Positions 26,801 to 35,070 of a DNA stretch of 64,000 bases are shown in pieces. A program made the translations under genes and the position numbers. The stretch is from DASVUS01 sp036388675. GTDB lineage: Bacteria; Armatimonadota; Abditibacteriia; Abditibacteriales; Abditibacteriaceae. Location of the stretch: contig DASVRI010000005.1 in assembly GCA_036388675.1 (NCBI GenBank), forward strand, positions 124,001 through 188,000. Reading direction: 5' to 3'. The notes under the pieces are model-generated. The model was not told where the DNA came from and did no database searches. It worked only from the letters and a program-made list of their open reading frames with translations. The number at the start of each line of letters is the position of its first letter. The stretch's first letter is position 1.

Positions 26801-29279
26801 CCGGGTCGGTGACGCGCACGATATGCCCCTGCGCATCGTAGTCCAGCTTCGTCACTTTGCCCTGCGCATCTGTAATCGTCGTCAGCTTGACATTGCTGTT
26901 GTAACCGAAGAATAGCGAGTAACCAAAGCGATCACGCAACTCCACCATAAACGGCTGCAGGCTGGTCGTGCCAGCGGGAATGGCATAGAGCGCCTTATCG
27001 CCACCGGGAAATTCCAACTCGTAGTTGGTCGGCCCCAGCTTGCGCAGGGTGTTGAACACTCCAATCGGAGCGACGTAACCGCCTGAGCCGTTGGGCGTAT
27101 AGTTGTCCTGGCTACCGTCCGGCATGAAGACCGTTACGCGCCCCCCGCCAGCCGCCGTATCCTCCACGGCGTATGAGCCATAATTGAACATCCACTTGTT
27201 GCCGAAGGAATTGTTCTGCGTCAGCGAGTCCTGGCTGTTGTAGCTCATCGTCACTTCTACCGGCGGGCCAACCGGTGGCGTATACCAGAGCGGTATGTCT
27301 TTGATGAACAGGTTCAGGCTGGTTCGGTTGATTGACCAAATCGGCGAACCATAAGGCCCTGCACTCCCTGTACTGCCGCTTCCAAAACCGCTGGCAGCGC
27401 GATTGTTTCCTCCGCCACCGGCACAGGGACAGCCACTGGAGCCATTGCCCGTCTGATTGCCGCAACTGCATCCTGTCCCAGGCGGTGCCGAGTAGGTGCC
27501 GCAGCAGCCGCCGCTGATGCCGTTCATCTCACTCGATAGCAGTTCGCGCGAAGCCAACCGCTTCTTGGCATGTCCGGCCTTGGCCAGAACGAGACCTACA
27601 CCCGACCACTCGTGCGCAAACTGCTGGTAAGAGAGGTTATAGAGGCGCCGCTCCTGCGGATCATAGAGTTGCACCTGGTTCTGTTTGGCGTTGACACGCT
27701 GCACCACTAGGTAATGTCCCACGCGCCGCACCGGATGATAGAGCGACTGCGCCACACGACCTTTCCCATCGCCCTTTGCATGTCGCTTGGATGTATATAG
27801 CTTGGCCCTGCCCGTTTGTAGCTTAGCTGTGCCTGCCTGTCGCACTCCATTGTAGTCATAGTGCACAATAAGTGGCAGCGGCAATGCCGCCAACTGCTGG
27901 GGCTTGGCCTTGAAGCCGCGCATGGGAACTCCATACTGCTTCGCCAGTTGCTCCAACTGTGCCAGTGAAAAACCTGTGGAGCCGGCTGGCTTGAGGCGTG
28001 CCACTTTGGCAGCCGCCTCTTTCTTGCCCAGGCTGGCCAGCACAACTGAGAGCGCCTGCGGGCCGCAAGTCAAGAGGCTACGAAAGTTCGCCTTATAGAT
28101 ACCGGTTGTCTGCAGCCAGCTTTGCGCCCAAGTTATGCGGCGCCAGTCGTCGTCGGTCTTAATGATGTCACGGAACTTGGCCGCCGCGTCGTCCAACTGC
28201 CCGCGCGCCAGATCCAGGTCCGCCCAGCGCGCTTTGGCTTTCTGATGTACATCGAAGCTCAAATCAGCCGGATCGTCGCTTGTGCTTTGCAGAATATTGT
28301 CGTACGTCGCTTCAGCCTCGGAAAAGCGGCCATTATACTTGGCATCGCAGCCCAGGTGCAGCTTGGCTTCCCCGGACCACGGCGAGTCCGGGTAATCCTT
28401 GACGTGCTGCCCGAACATCTTGGCGGCTGTTTTGAAGTTGTGCTTGTTCCACTCCTGAATCGCCTCGCCAAAGCTCCAGTTGATATCTTGCAGACGCTTG
28501 ATACGCGCCGTCTTCTCTTCAGTTGGCAGATTCTGTTCGCTTAAGGCCTGTGTCAACTTCTCGACGTCGGCACTGGCGTTGGGTGAAAGCGCTCCACCCA
28601 GTTGGCCGGCTTTGCGCAGTTCTTTTTCTGTCGGGGGACGGCTCAGGTCGAGTGCCTTCATGTCCACTGCGCAGTCGGTGCAACCACCGGGCTCACTCGC
28701 CTTCACTTGGCCCGGTTTACTGCTGTCCACATTGCCCTGGAGATCGTCCCCGCGCGCACCATCGACCTGTGACACTTCGTCCTGCCCCGGTTCATCCGTC
28801 GCCACGCCCTCCGGTGCCATTTCGTCCGGCGCGTTTTCATCCTGTGTAGCGTCATTGGCCGGCTCGTTTTGGGCCAGTCGCATTGTCCTTTGTGCGGCCT
28901 TGAGTTGTTGCGCTTTCAGTTGTGCGGAGCGCTGCGCCATAGTTTTCTTCTGTCGTGCCTGCCGTGCCTTAGCCTGCACGTACCACAAGGGCGGACGCGC
29001 CTGGGCTTTGCGGCGTAGCTCCGCTCTTTCCTCTCGCTGACGTTCCTGCGCCTGAGCCGCGCTCAGAGTGGATAATCCCGGTACTAACTGCACGCCCAAG
29101 AAGATGATCAAGGTCATCACAGCCAGGTAAGGTGGCGCCGCTTCTTCAGGCTTAAGCGACAGGGGCGAAGCGACCGGGCTGGTGAGCCAGCGATGGCACG
29201 CTTGATAACTGCTCACCAAGAACCATATCAAAGGAGAGGTGCGAGCCGAAGAACATGAAAACCGCGACTGTAGGGACAT
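23835..29279 (-). CDS. Giant RHS polymorphic toxin with TPR region, C39 protease and double-glycine site
   Basis: 1814 aa. Order of parts: extended N-terminus; hydrophobic signal near residue 55 (MTLIIFLGVQLVPGLSTL); charged linker; TPR-like repeats (about 260-400); C39-type cysteine protease domain with Cys405 (LLTCGPQAL), His522 (VGHYLVVQRV) and Asp540 (LYDPQ); double-glycine leader motif LSSEMNGISGG ending at 590-591. A Cys/Gly-rich stretch, a long RHS/YD repeat shell and RWLNRDPIAEEGGLNLYGF follow. The unique tip from about residue 1698 is hydrophobic and Cys-containing (CNGFDW element). By family logic it is a secreted or surface toxin whose shell encloses the tip; processing at the GG by its own C39 domain is my inference. 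The next gene is a membrane immunity candidate, followed by orphan tips. The FN3 protein gene lies upstream. Confidence 0.85.
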   Translation of the reverse strand: MSLQSRFSCSSARTSPLIWFLVSSYQACHRWLTSPVASPLSLKPEEAAPPYLAVMTLIIFLGVQLVPGLSTLSAAQAQERQREERAELRRKAQARPPLWYVQAKARQARQKKTMAQRSAQLKAQQLKAAQRTMRLAQNEPANDATQDENAPDEMAPEGVATDEPGQDEVSQVDGARGDDLQGNVDSSKPGQVKASEPGGCTDCAVDMKALDLSRPPTEKELRKAGQLGGALSPNASADVEKLTQALSEQNLPTEEKTARIKRLQDINWSFGEAIQEWNKHNFKTAAKMFGQHVKDYPDSPWSGEAKLHLGCDAKYNGRFSEAEATYDNILQSTSDDPADLSFDVHQKAKARWADLDLARGQLDDAAAKFRDIIKTDDDWRRITWAQSWLQTTGIYKANFRSLLTCGPQALSVVLASLGKKEAAAKVARLKPAGSTGFSLAQLEQLAKQYGVPMRGFKAKPQQLAALPLPLIVHYDYNGVRQAGTAKLQTGRAKLYTSKRHAKGDGKGRVAQSLYHPVRRVGHYLVVQRVNAKQNQVQLYDPQERRLYNLSYQQFAHEWSGVGLVLAKAGHAKKRLASRELLSSEMNGISGGCCGTYSAPPGTGCSCGNQTGNGSSGCPCAGGGGNNRAASGFGSGSTGSAGPYGSPIWSINRTSLNLFIKDIPLWYTPPVGPPVEVTMSYNSQDSLTQNNSFGNKWMFNYGSYAVEDTAAGGGRVTVFMPDGSQDNYTPNGSGGYVAPIGVFNTLRKLGPTNYELEFPGGDKALYAIPAGTTSLQPFMVELRDRFGYSLFFGYNSNVKLTTITDAQGKVTKLDYDAQGHIVRVTDPAERAASFSYDAAGNMIEAVDMEGQAFQYTYNSSKYVTKLNTAQGAWDFNHYFSYGDNSVSISDPLGKSETFYYSNWGAGTFRYTDKRNNTTRYTVGNVIGGEGKITEMRYPDGTVTSTSYDGATGLVSSETDARSKTTYYTYNAQGRVTSIKKPKGGITSYYYAPNGIDLTSVTNADSQTVSTIGYNSKHLPLQVTNALTQPVDVTYTPWGKLATITENGTRVTTLNYDPTTKHLMSVSRGSAVLESYTYDNIGRVRTRTDAAGLTVTIDYNNLDQITRVTYPDGTHADTEYVCCGLPGMTSDRSGRRSYRDYDPLKRLLRTQDAQAGSISYEYDPNGNRIRMLDSKGNGTTWRYDSVNRPLAKTYMDSTAELNTYSGGLLASRRNARGQLTQYNYDDNGNLTLVDYSTMPDISFTWDSLDRVTQMTDELGLTIYGRDALNRITSIDGPFANDTVTYTFDSLGRRSTLRISGVGGADYGHDALDRLISVTSAAGGFGYSYFGNTDMVQTLTMPNGTYTSYSYDALERLTSVTNSRQDNSLISSYAYGHNTRDVRTWRESQVGTAPLQHIDYAYDDLDQLTSEVSTGTSPPVNQGYAYDAMGNRTGAQSNGTQTGVYQTSYTSNRLNQLTSYTTTQSGTTTTTTPTYDLSGNVTNVPIGQGGLTYSYDEANRLVQIVQRDSSGVYTKKSDFLYDGLNRKVISREYSWINGAWTPQSEVRRVYDRLQVVQERDANNAVTTNYTRGADLSGGLKDAGGIGGLLSKTTASAHLYYHYDGHGNVVQLTSATAQGTAAEYTYDAYGRALTASGAQATANTYRYSTKEVHLVSGLVDYGYRFYSPSHGRWLNRDPIAEEGGLNLYGFVDNSPSNRYDIDGRIAPWLVMCLVRGAASAVGTAVVEYYKWSMNCNGFDWAPIITSAILGCIGGAWAGRGGYPSKWMEKIVKDTIMSVLKGVGIGYGWDLMTGKCGTATPWNGPLDAWGDPRNGFRIF

Positions 29280-29578
29280 AAGTGCTATCCTTCCTCAATT
29301 ACTGTGAATGTGTCGTACTCTGGGACTGTGTCGTACTCTGGTGTTCCGAGTCTGCACCGGGCTATATGGACCTACGCCCTTTTTGCAGCTTGTGATGATG
29401 AACTTAGATTCCGGCTGTGGAACTTAGTGAGCTTAGTGCTATGAGCAGTGTGCGATGAGTCTCGCTATGATGTGGGCACATTGCATCACGGCATAACGGC
29501 TTCATTGCGCCATGCTGCTGGCACAGACTATCTCGACGGATTCCCTGCTTTCTTCACCGGCTTACGGCTGGAACCGGC
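29280..29578. other. Gap between FN3 gene and RHS gene of module 1
   Basis: 299 bases with no gene. A 15-bp direct repeat (TGTGTCGTACTCTGG) occurs at 29309-29323 and 29327-29341, and ACCGGCTTACGGCTGGA is duplicated at the FN3 stop (29560-29590). No CRP site or clear terminator, so the RHS gene may be cotranscribed with the FN3 gene. Confidence 0.45.
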
Positions 29579-32056
29579 TTACGGCTGGACGTTAACGGTG
29601 ATGCTGAACTTCACGGGTTGATCGTTGTAGCCCACGATCGCATCGTTGCGCAGGCCACTTTCGTTCGGCGACTTGTTCACTGTGTTCTGGTCATCCACTG
29701 CCAGGGTGATGGTGTAAGTGCCCGGCGTGGCCGGCGCGATCCACACGATGCTTTGCCCCACGTTGTTGCCGCCTTCCACCTGCCCACCATTGGCGCTCCA
29801 GGTGTAAGAGCACGGGTCGGAATGGGTATACGTGATTGTGTTAGCGTAGGCCGTCCCTGAGTTGAAAGTGAGATCCTTCTTGTCCCAGTCCGTTGCCAGG
29901 TAAGCATCGAGCCGCTTCTTTGATCCCGCAGCCACGGTAATACCACTCGCAGGATAACGAATACCACCACAGGAGATAGCGCCTCCTGCACTCCACGTGA
30001 CGGCCAGTGGCGACTCCATGATATTGAACAGAGCTGTCCCCGGAGGATACTGCCATGCCCTGGTGCGCACCTTGTAACCCACACCCGGCGCTGCACTGGG
30101 CGGTGCCGTCACTGTATAAATGGGAGGGCCATAGTTGATCGGGTTGTAAGACAGCGCGTTAGCCGTGACGGAATATGTCCAGCCATCCTTTGTGCCGCCT
30201 GTAAACTGACCTGTATCGAAAGCCACCACGACATTGCCGAAGGGGTCGACGATTTCGGCAGAGTTATAGGAACCGGGGTATGTACCAGGACTGGTAGGCT
30301 CTGTACCTGTGGCCGTGAAGGTGTTGACGTTGTTTTGGAAGACCTGTGGTGTGGGACCAGGAACCAGTGGCGTAGCCGTCGCATAATCGGAATTACTGCT
30401 CTCGACGTTTACGTTGAGTGCCGATACCACGTAGTGGTAAGTCGTGCCATTGCTCAGTCCTGTATTGGTGTAACTGGCTGTGGTGGACGTGCCGACTGTT
30501 GTATAGGGGCCGTTTTGCACAGTCGAGCGTTTAATGTTGTAAGAGGTTGCTCCGGGGCTGGCCTCCCATGAAAGAGCTACCTGGGTGTTGCCCGAAACGG
30601 CTGTCAATTGTTTCGGGAACGGAGCCGGTAAGCGAGGGGTGTTACTTGCCTCATTCGAGTTGCCGCTTTGAGGCGGATAGCCTTGATTAGTAATGGTGGC
30701 CGTCACCACATAGTAGTAAGTTGTGCCATTGGTCAGGCCCGCGTCGGTATAGCTGGTCGCTGTTGTCATCCCAACGGTCGAGTAGCCGCCGCCGGCTGTC
30801 GTCGAACGCTTTACAATGTAGTTACCCGCCCCGGCACTGGCCGTCCAGGATAGGGCGATTTGTGCATCGCCAGCCGTGGCCGTCAAATCCGTTGGTGCGG
30901 CAGGCGCCGCTTGAGGGTACGCATTAACCTCATTGGAGTTGCCGCTTTCACCAGATGAGTTGGATGCGGTTACGACATACCAGTAATTGGTACTGTTGGT
31001 TAGTCCGGTGTTGGTATAGCTGGTAGTGGTGATATTAGTGAAGGTGGTGTTGTAGGGGCCACCCGGCGCCGTGCCGCGCTTCACGGTATAAGACGTGGCT
31101 CCGGCACTGGCTGTCCACGAAAGCGAGACCTGAGCGTTGCCGGATGTGGCAGTGAGGCTGGCGGGTGGAGAGGGTGCCCCCTGCTGCGGTGTGGCCGAAG
31201 CCTGGTTGGAGTTGGGGCTTTCTCCGGCTGCATTAGTGGCCGTTACCACATAGTAGTAGGCGGTACCGTTGGTTAGTCCGGTGTTGGTATAGCTGGTAGT
31301 GGTGATATTAGTGAAGGTGGTGTTGTAGGGGCCACCCGGCGCCGTGCCGCGCTTCACGGTGTAAGACGTGGCTCCGGCACTGGCTGTCCACGAAAGCGAG
31401 ACCTGAGCGTTGCCGGATGTGGCGGTCAGCCCTGTCGGTGCTGCGGGCACCGTGCCGCCTCCCCCACTGCTACCCGCCACCACGTCGAAAACAGCGGAGC
31501 CTGCCGGATACTGCCACGCTGTCGAGCGCACTTGATAACCGGTGCCGATGGTCGCACCCACAGGAGCAGTCACGGTGTAGATGGGCGGCCCGTAGACAGG
31601 TGGCCCCTGCGGGCCGCCGGGAGTGACGACGTTAGCCGTTGTGGAGAGTGTCCAGCCGTTGTTGGTACCACCTCCTGGTGAGGTGAAGGTGGCGACGACT
31701 GTGCCGGAAGGATTGCGAATATCGCTTGGGCCGGTGGTGGGTGCCAGAGTGCCTATTGCCGCAAAAGTGTTGGTGCCGCCCTGAGGCACCTGCGGGTTGG
31801 TCTGGGCATAGGCGGCTGGGGTACCCAGGCCAACCATACCCAGTAACGAGACAAGGAATACGAAGCAGAGAACCGCACAGTAACTTACCCGAGAATAACA
31901 AGTGTTAAAGTGAGAAGTGCCCAGTCTGTTATACCGAAACGAGCTGTGGCTCGCACGTGCGGTACTTAGTGGAGCGTTGCTTAATGGAGTGGTGCTCAAT
32001 GGAGCCCGGCTCCATCGAAGAACATGGTAAATGAGGGTTACGAGATGACAAGCCAT
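29579..32056 (-). CDS. Secreted fibronectin type III protein of module 1
   Basis: 825 aa. The signal (FVFLVSLLGMVGLGTPAAYA) lies about 65 residues from the start. The mature part has a 100-residue domain ending in AWQYPAGSAVFDV, four FN3 domains (PTGLTATSGNAQVSLSW and relatives, GTAYYYVVTA), a second copy of the first domain (AWQYPPGTALFNI) and a C-terminal Ig-like domain (CGGIRYP, DPCSYTWSA, GTYTITLAVDD). The same C-terminal domain ends the 1650-aa protein of module 2. Probably a surface adhesin or carrier working with the RHS toxin encoded next. Two FN3 units are nearly identical at DNA level, a recent duplication. Confidence 0.8.
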   Translation of the reverse strand: MACHLVTLIYHVLRWSRAPLSTTPLSNAPLSTARASHSSFRYNRLGTSHFNTCYSRVSYCAVLCFVFLVSLLGMVGLGTPAAYAQTNPQVPQGGTNTFAAIGTLAPTTGPSDIRNPSGTVVATFTSPGGGTNNGWTLSTTANVVTPGGPQGPPVYGPPIYTVTAPVGATIGTGYQVRSTAWQYPAGSAVFDVVAGSSGGGGTVPAAPTGLTATSGNAQVSLSWTASAGATSYTVKRGTAPGGPYNTTFTNITTTSYTNTGLTNGTAYYYVVTATNAAGESPNSNQASATPQQGAPSPPASLTATSGNAQVSLSWTASAGATSYTVKRGTAPGGPYNTTFTNITTTSYTNTGLTNSTNYWYVVTASNSSGESGNSNEVNAYPQAAPAAPTDLTATAGDAQIALSWTASAGAGNYIVKRSTTAGGGYSTVGMTTATSYTDAGLTNGTTYYYVVTATITNQGYPPQSGNSNEASNTPRLPAPFPKQLTAVSGNTQVALSWEASPGATSYNIKRSTVQNGPYTTVGTSTTASYTNTGLSNGTTYHYVVSALNVNVESSNSDYATATPLVPGPTPQVFQNNVNTFTATGTEPTSPGTYPGSYNSAEIVDPFGNVVVAFDTGQFTGGTKDGWTYSVTANALSYNPINYGPPIYTVTAPPSAAPGVGYKVRTRAWQYPPGTALFNIMESPLAVTWSAGGAISCGGIRYPASGITVAAGSKKRLDAYLATDWDKKDLTFNSGTAYANTITYTHSDPCSYTWSANGGQVEGGNNVGQSIVWIAPATPGTYTITLAVDDQNTVNKSPNESGLRNDAIVGYNDQPVKFSITVNVQP
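30989..31423 (-). repeat. Near-identical 273-bp-period FN3 repeat in DNA
   Basis: About 160 bases beginning near 30989 recur 273 bases further (from about 31262) with only a few changes, including the block at 31021 and its copy at 31294. 273 bases equal 91 codons, one FN3 unit. The low divergence compared with the other FN3 units points to recent duplication or gene conversion. Confidence 0.7.
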
Positions 32057-32300
32057 ACATGCATCCTTTAATTACTGGTCACTCAAATGCTTCTACACTC
32101 TGCTAAAAGTTTGCGCACCCTGTGCTGGGACGAACTGCTTATCCATGTCCTGTGCCTTGGTCACTGCTGTATCGCTAGTCACTTATGTGTCACTGGTGAC
32201 CTGTGTCAGTTAACCGTGCCTCAACAACCCACCACGCACTTAACAACGACCGCAGATTTTTAGGCCATCTGTATATAAAGTTCCCCGCAGCCTCATTTTG

Positions 32301-33152
32301 CTAAGGGGTCAGCCACTGTTTTTGTAACTTTTTTTGTGCGCCCTGCTTGAGTTGATTAACGCGCGGGCCGCTGATGGCCAGACATGTCGCAATTTCGCGC
32401 TCCGTAAGCCCCTGATAGGCCAAGGCCATCACTTGCCGCTGCCGCTGCGGAAGATCGCACAGAGCCTCCTCCCACCACGTCTCCAGCAAGTGCTCATCGT
32501 GTTCGTTGATAGCCTCACCGCCTTTGCCTTCTTGCCAGTCCCTGCTGTCGTTATCAGAGTAGCTATCGCGTGAGTGAACGACTTCGGTATGAAAGCGGCG
32601 CCGTTCTTTGCGTACAAAGTTGAAGACAGATTGAGGCAACATGCAGCAGACGTAAGCAGTAAACGGCACCTCCTCCGCCAGGTTAAAATTGGCCAGCAGC
32701 ACGAGGAACAAGTAGCGCACTTCAGAAACCAGAATGACGTGCTCCTCATGAGGCAAGTGGGATGCAGCCTGCCGGGCCGAGCGCTTAATCAAGGCACTGA
32801 ACTGCTCCAGAAGGTTCAGTGTGGCTGCGGCGTCGCCACTTCGTGCCTCTCTCACGAACCGGTCAATCATGCGCTGGCTCTGCACATCTTGCTGCAGCAG
32901 AACCGCACAGATCACAGCACAGGGTAAGAGTGTCAAGAGATGCTCTGGACCACAGGCAGAGGCCACAAAGGAAAATACCGGCTCCGCATCGAGAGCAGGA
33001 AACTCTGAAACACTAGAACCACCGGCCGCATGCCCCAGTGCTGAAAGAAAATGAGAATCTGCCGCTACAGGAAGATCCTGTGTCAGCCAGGCGCAGGTAC
33101 GAGAGGCACGGACGGGCAGTTGAGATTCGGCAAGCGAAGCGAGAGCAAACAT
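32301..33152 (-). CDS. ECF-like RNA polymerase sigma factor
   Basis: 283 aa. Residues 95-190 correspond to sigma region 2 (FVREARSGDAAATLNLLEQF ... VRKERRRF). Region 4 near the C-terminus is clear: LPQRQRQVMALAYQGLTERE followed by a helix-turn-helix (IATCLAISGPRVNQLKQGA). An unusual N-terminal 90 residues precedes region 2 and contains Cys and hydrophobic residues, perhaps a sensing or anchoring part. GAAAGG lies at good spacing before the ATG. It stands directly upstream of toxin module 1 and is preceded by a paired CRP-type operator, so it probably helps drive that module. Confidence 0.75.
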   Translation of the reverse strand: MFALASLAESQLPVRASRTCAWLTQDLPVAADSHFLSALGHAAGGSSVSEFPALDAEPVFSFVASACGPEHLLTLLPCAVICAVLLQQDVQSQRMIDRFVREARSGDAAATLNLLEQFSALIKRSARQAASHLPHEEHVILVSEVRYLFLVLLANFNLAEEVPFTAYVCCMLPQSVFNFVRKERRRFHTEVVHSRDSYSDNDSRDWQEGKGGEAINEHDEHLLETWWEEALCDLPQRQRQVMALAYQGLTEREIATCLAISGPRVNQLKQGAQKKLQKQWLTP

Positions 33153-33899
33153 TCGCGACCTTTCGATTTCGATAGCTCGCTCCGATTTACCCTCACTCGA
33201 TCAACGTCACTTTGAGCCGCAGCGCCACTTACCGGCAGTGCGATTCGATCACGGCACTGTTTAGCCACAGCGGTTCAGCCTCATTGCAGTTGACCGGTAC
33301 TGCTGTTGAGTCACACTGCAGCCCCGGTTACTGGAGTCACAGCACGAGCTCATGCAACGCGAAAGCAGCGCCACAGGGAACGCATGTGCAGCAATGCACC
33401 GCCAAAAACAACGAGGCTTAGGCAAGCCGTATACGATCAGGAGATCAAGAGAAGGAGCAGAGCGGCACTCTAGTGCCGAAGGCATTTGACTGCCTCAAGC
33501 ATTCGGTGCGCTCATTATCACTCGAGATGACACAACCTCTCTGTGAAGTTATTCACTCCTACGATGTGAATTTATTCACATGAGTAAGTCACAGCATGTA
33601 AAGGCCCAAAACGAGACACCACATCCAGCGGGAACGTCCTACAGGGACGCGAATCGACCTGCAGATAGCAGTACTCTGTTTGGCACAGGACGTAGTTTGG
33701 AGGTGGGTGCTCTAAGACTCTCAATTGAGATGCGAAAGGCTCTTACCCATATGGTTGTTACCCATATAGGTGTTACCCAGAAGAAAGCCGTTCATTTCAG
33801 AGTAATGAAACAAGGCACAGTATGCGGAAGCAAGTGTGGGGAAGCGAGGTCAGAAACGTGCGCCGAATCGGGAAAAACAGTGCAGAGCCATAAACAGTA
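33153..33899. other. Leader and control region of sigma-factor gene
   Basis: About 750 bases. It contains the paired CRP-type sites and -10-like element (33514-33580). The predicted transcript would have a leader of about 355 bases. A minus-strand open frame of 74 codons (33261-33485) begins soon after the predicted start with GAGG nearby, a possible leader peptide, but its sequence is not protein-like enough to call. Between 33,580 and 33,899 only a non-convincing plus-strand frame and a short repeat (TGTTACCCATAT, near 33757) are seen. Confidence 0.45.
33514..33580 (-). promoter_or_regulatory. Paired CRP-type operators and class II promoter of module 1 sigma gene
   Basis: TGTGAAGTTATTCACT (33542-33557) and TGTGAATTTATTCACA (33565-33580) have centres 23 bp apart. 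On the minus strand GATAAT (33519-33514) starts 30.5 bp from the proximal centre. The proximal site thus falls near -42 and the distal near -65, resembling tandem CRP-activated promoters. The same arrangement recurs at 48266-48332. Confidence 0.7.
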
Positions 33900-34036
33900 G
33901 AAATCGATGAAGTCCTCGTCCCGCACGAAGTCGGCGTATTCTTCTCCGAGCTGGCCTAGCAGATGGTGGGGAGCATAGGGCTGCTGTGCCAAGTGGCGCG
34001 TCTCCTCCGGAATGGGTGATAATGGCTTGGACTTGA
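33900..34036 (-). pseudogene. IS1182-like transposase N-terminal fragment
   Basis: In the frame next to that of the RHS orphan, the sequence reads SKPLSPIPEETRHLAQQPYA then LLGQLGEEYADFVRDEDFID, which matches the N-terminus of IS1182-type transposases (IPEET-R-A ... LGT-F-D-DF). Similarity stops at about 33900. It abuts the truncated end of orphan RHS cassette 4 and probably marks the insertion that destroyed its tip. Confidence 0.5.
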
Positions 34037-34946
34037 GTAAGGGTTGCCGCTTGCTTGCTCCCCGCTCATGCTCAGCGTGTTGCCATAAGCATCATACGAG
34101 TACTCGGCGACAGCAGTTTGACCACTATCGCTCCATTGCACAACATTGCCCGCGCCATCGTAGTGGTAGAAGAAGTGCCCTGCAGTTGTGGTGCGTGCCA
34201 GCAGACCACCGATGTTGCCGTCTCGCGTGAGGTTGGCCACCAGTGCATTGCTACCATCGCGCTCCTGCACCACGTCCATACCGTCATAGACGCGCCGCTT
34301 CTCACTTACCGGTGTCCAGCTGCTGATCGTGGTGTTGTAGCTGAACTTTTTGCTAATCACCTTGCGAGCGGCAAAGTCATACACATACTCGCTCTTGGAG
34401 ATGTTTACACCCGTAGCCGGGTTGCTCTGCACCACAGATGTCAAGCGATTGTTGCCGTCGTAGGTGTAGGTGGTGCCGGGGCTGCTCGTCATGTTGCCCC
34501 GCTGGTCGTACACGAAAGTGGAGGTCACACTACTGCCACCCTGCGGTGTGGTGACAAGGCTTGAGAGCTGATTCACATTGTTGTGCGTGTAAGAGGTGCT
34601 GCTGGCAGTCACACCCTGGCTGCTGTCACCGGAGGTGAGCCGGTTGCCCATCGGGTCATAGGTGTAAGTCTTGGAGAGTTTAGGCGTGGTTTCGGTTGAG
34701 ACTTCTCCAAGCAACTGATCCACATCGTCATAGGAGTAGTTGATGCGCTGCAGCGGATTACTTCCCACCTGCTGCTCTACGTAACTTCTGGATTCCTTGT
34801 GCAGCGCATCCGTGTAGCCGTAGTTGTAGCCCGATATGAGGGCATTGCCAAGCCCAGCGCTCTTGCGGTTCACGACACTGTTGAGACGCTCCACCGGGTC
34901 ATAGCCATAGGTGGTGACAGAGCCGTTGGGCTGTGTCAGAGTGGCA
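34037..34946 (-). pseudogene. Degenerate orphan RHS cassette of module 2 (orphan 4)
   Basis: RHS core similar to the 1992-aa protein, from TLTQPNGSVTTYGYD through SYVEQQVGSNPLQRINYSYD to SGEQASGNPYS, where it stops. The intact protein continues RYSTKEQ; here the sequence changes to an IS1182-like fragment, so the terminal core, toxin tip and immunity gene are lost. There is no N-terminal region. Divergence from the 1992-aa core is higher than between module 1 and its orphans. The frame remains open for 312 codons (33956-34894), suggesting it decayed recently or is kept as recombination substrate. Confidence 0.7.
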
Positions 34947-35025
34947 GTTGTTTATGGCGATGTGCGGAATGAGTTTGTGATGCAGCGCAAGGCGCTTATG
35001 ATGATCCGATTCACGCGACTGATAC

Positions 35026-35070
35026 CGAGTAACACCAGCCGTAACGCAGCGTTATGGCTGGTGTTACTCG
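35026..35070. repeat. 22-bp near-perfect palindrome upstream of orphan 4
   Basis: CGAGTAACACCAGCCGTAACGC (35026-35047) pairs with 35049-35070 with one mismatch and a one-base centre. It lies between a cryptic small gene and the orphan RHS remnant, the same kind of position as the hairpins of module 1. With almost no loop it would form a cruciform or a hairpin with opened tip. Confidence 0.7.

Noticed and set aside
33580..33900. Plus-strand frame of 106 codons after the paired CRP sites
   Set aside because: No ribosome site at its start, composition not protein-like, and its far end is opposite an IS1182-like fragment.
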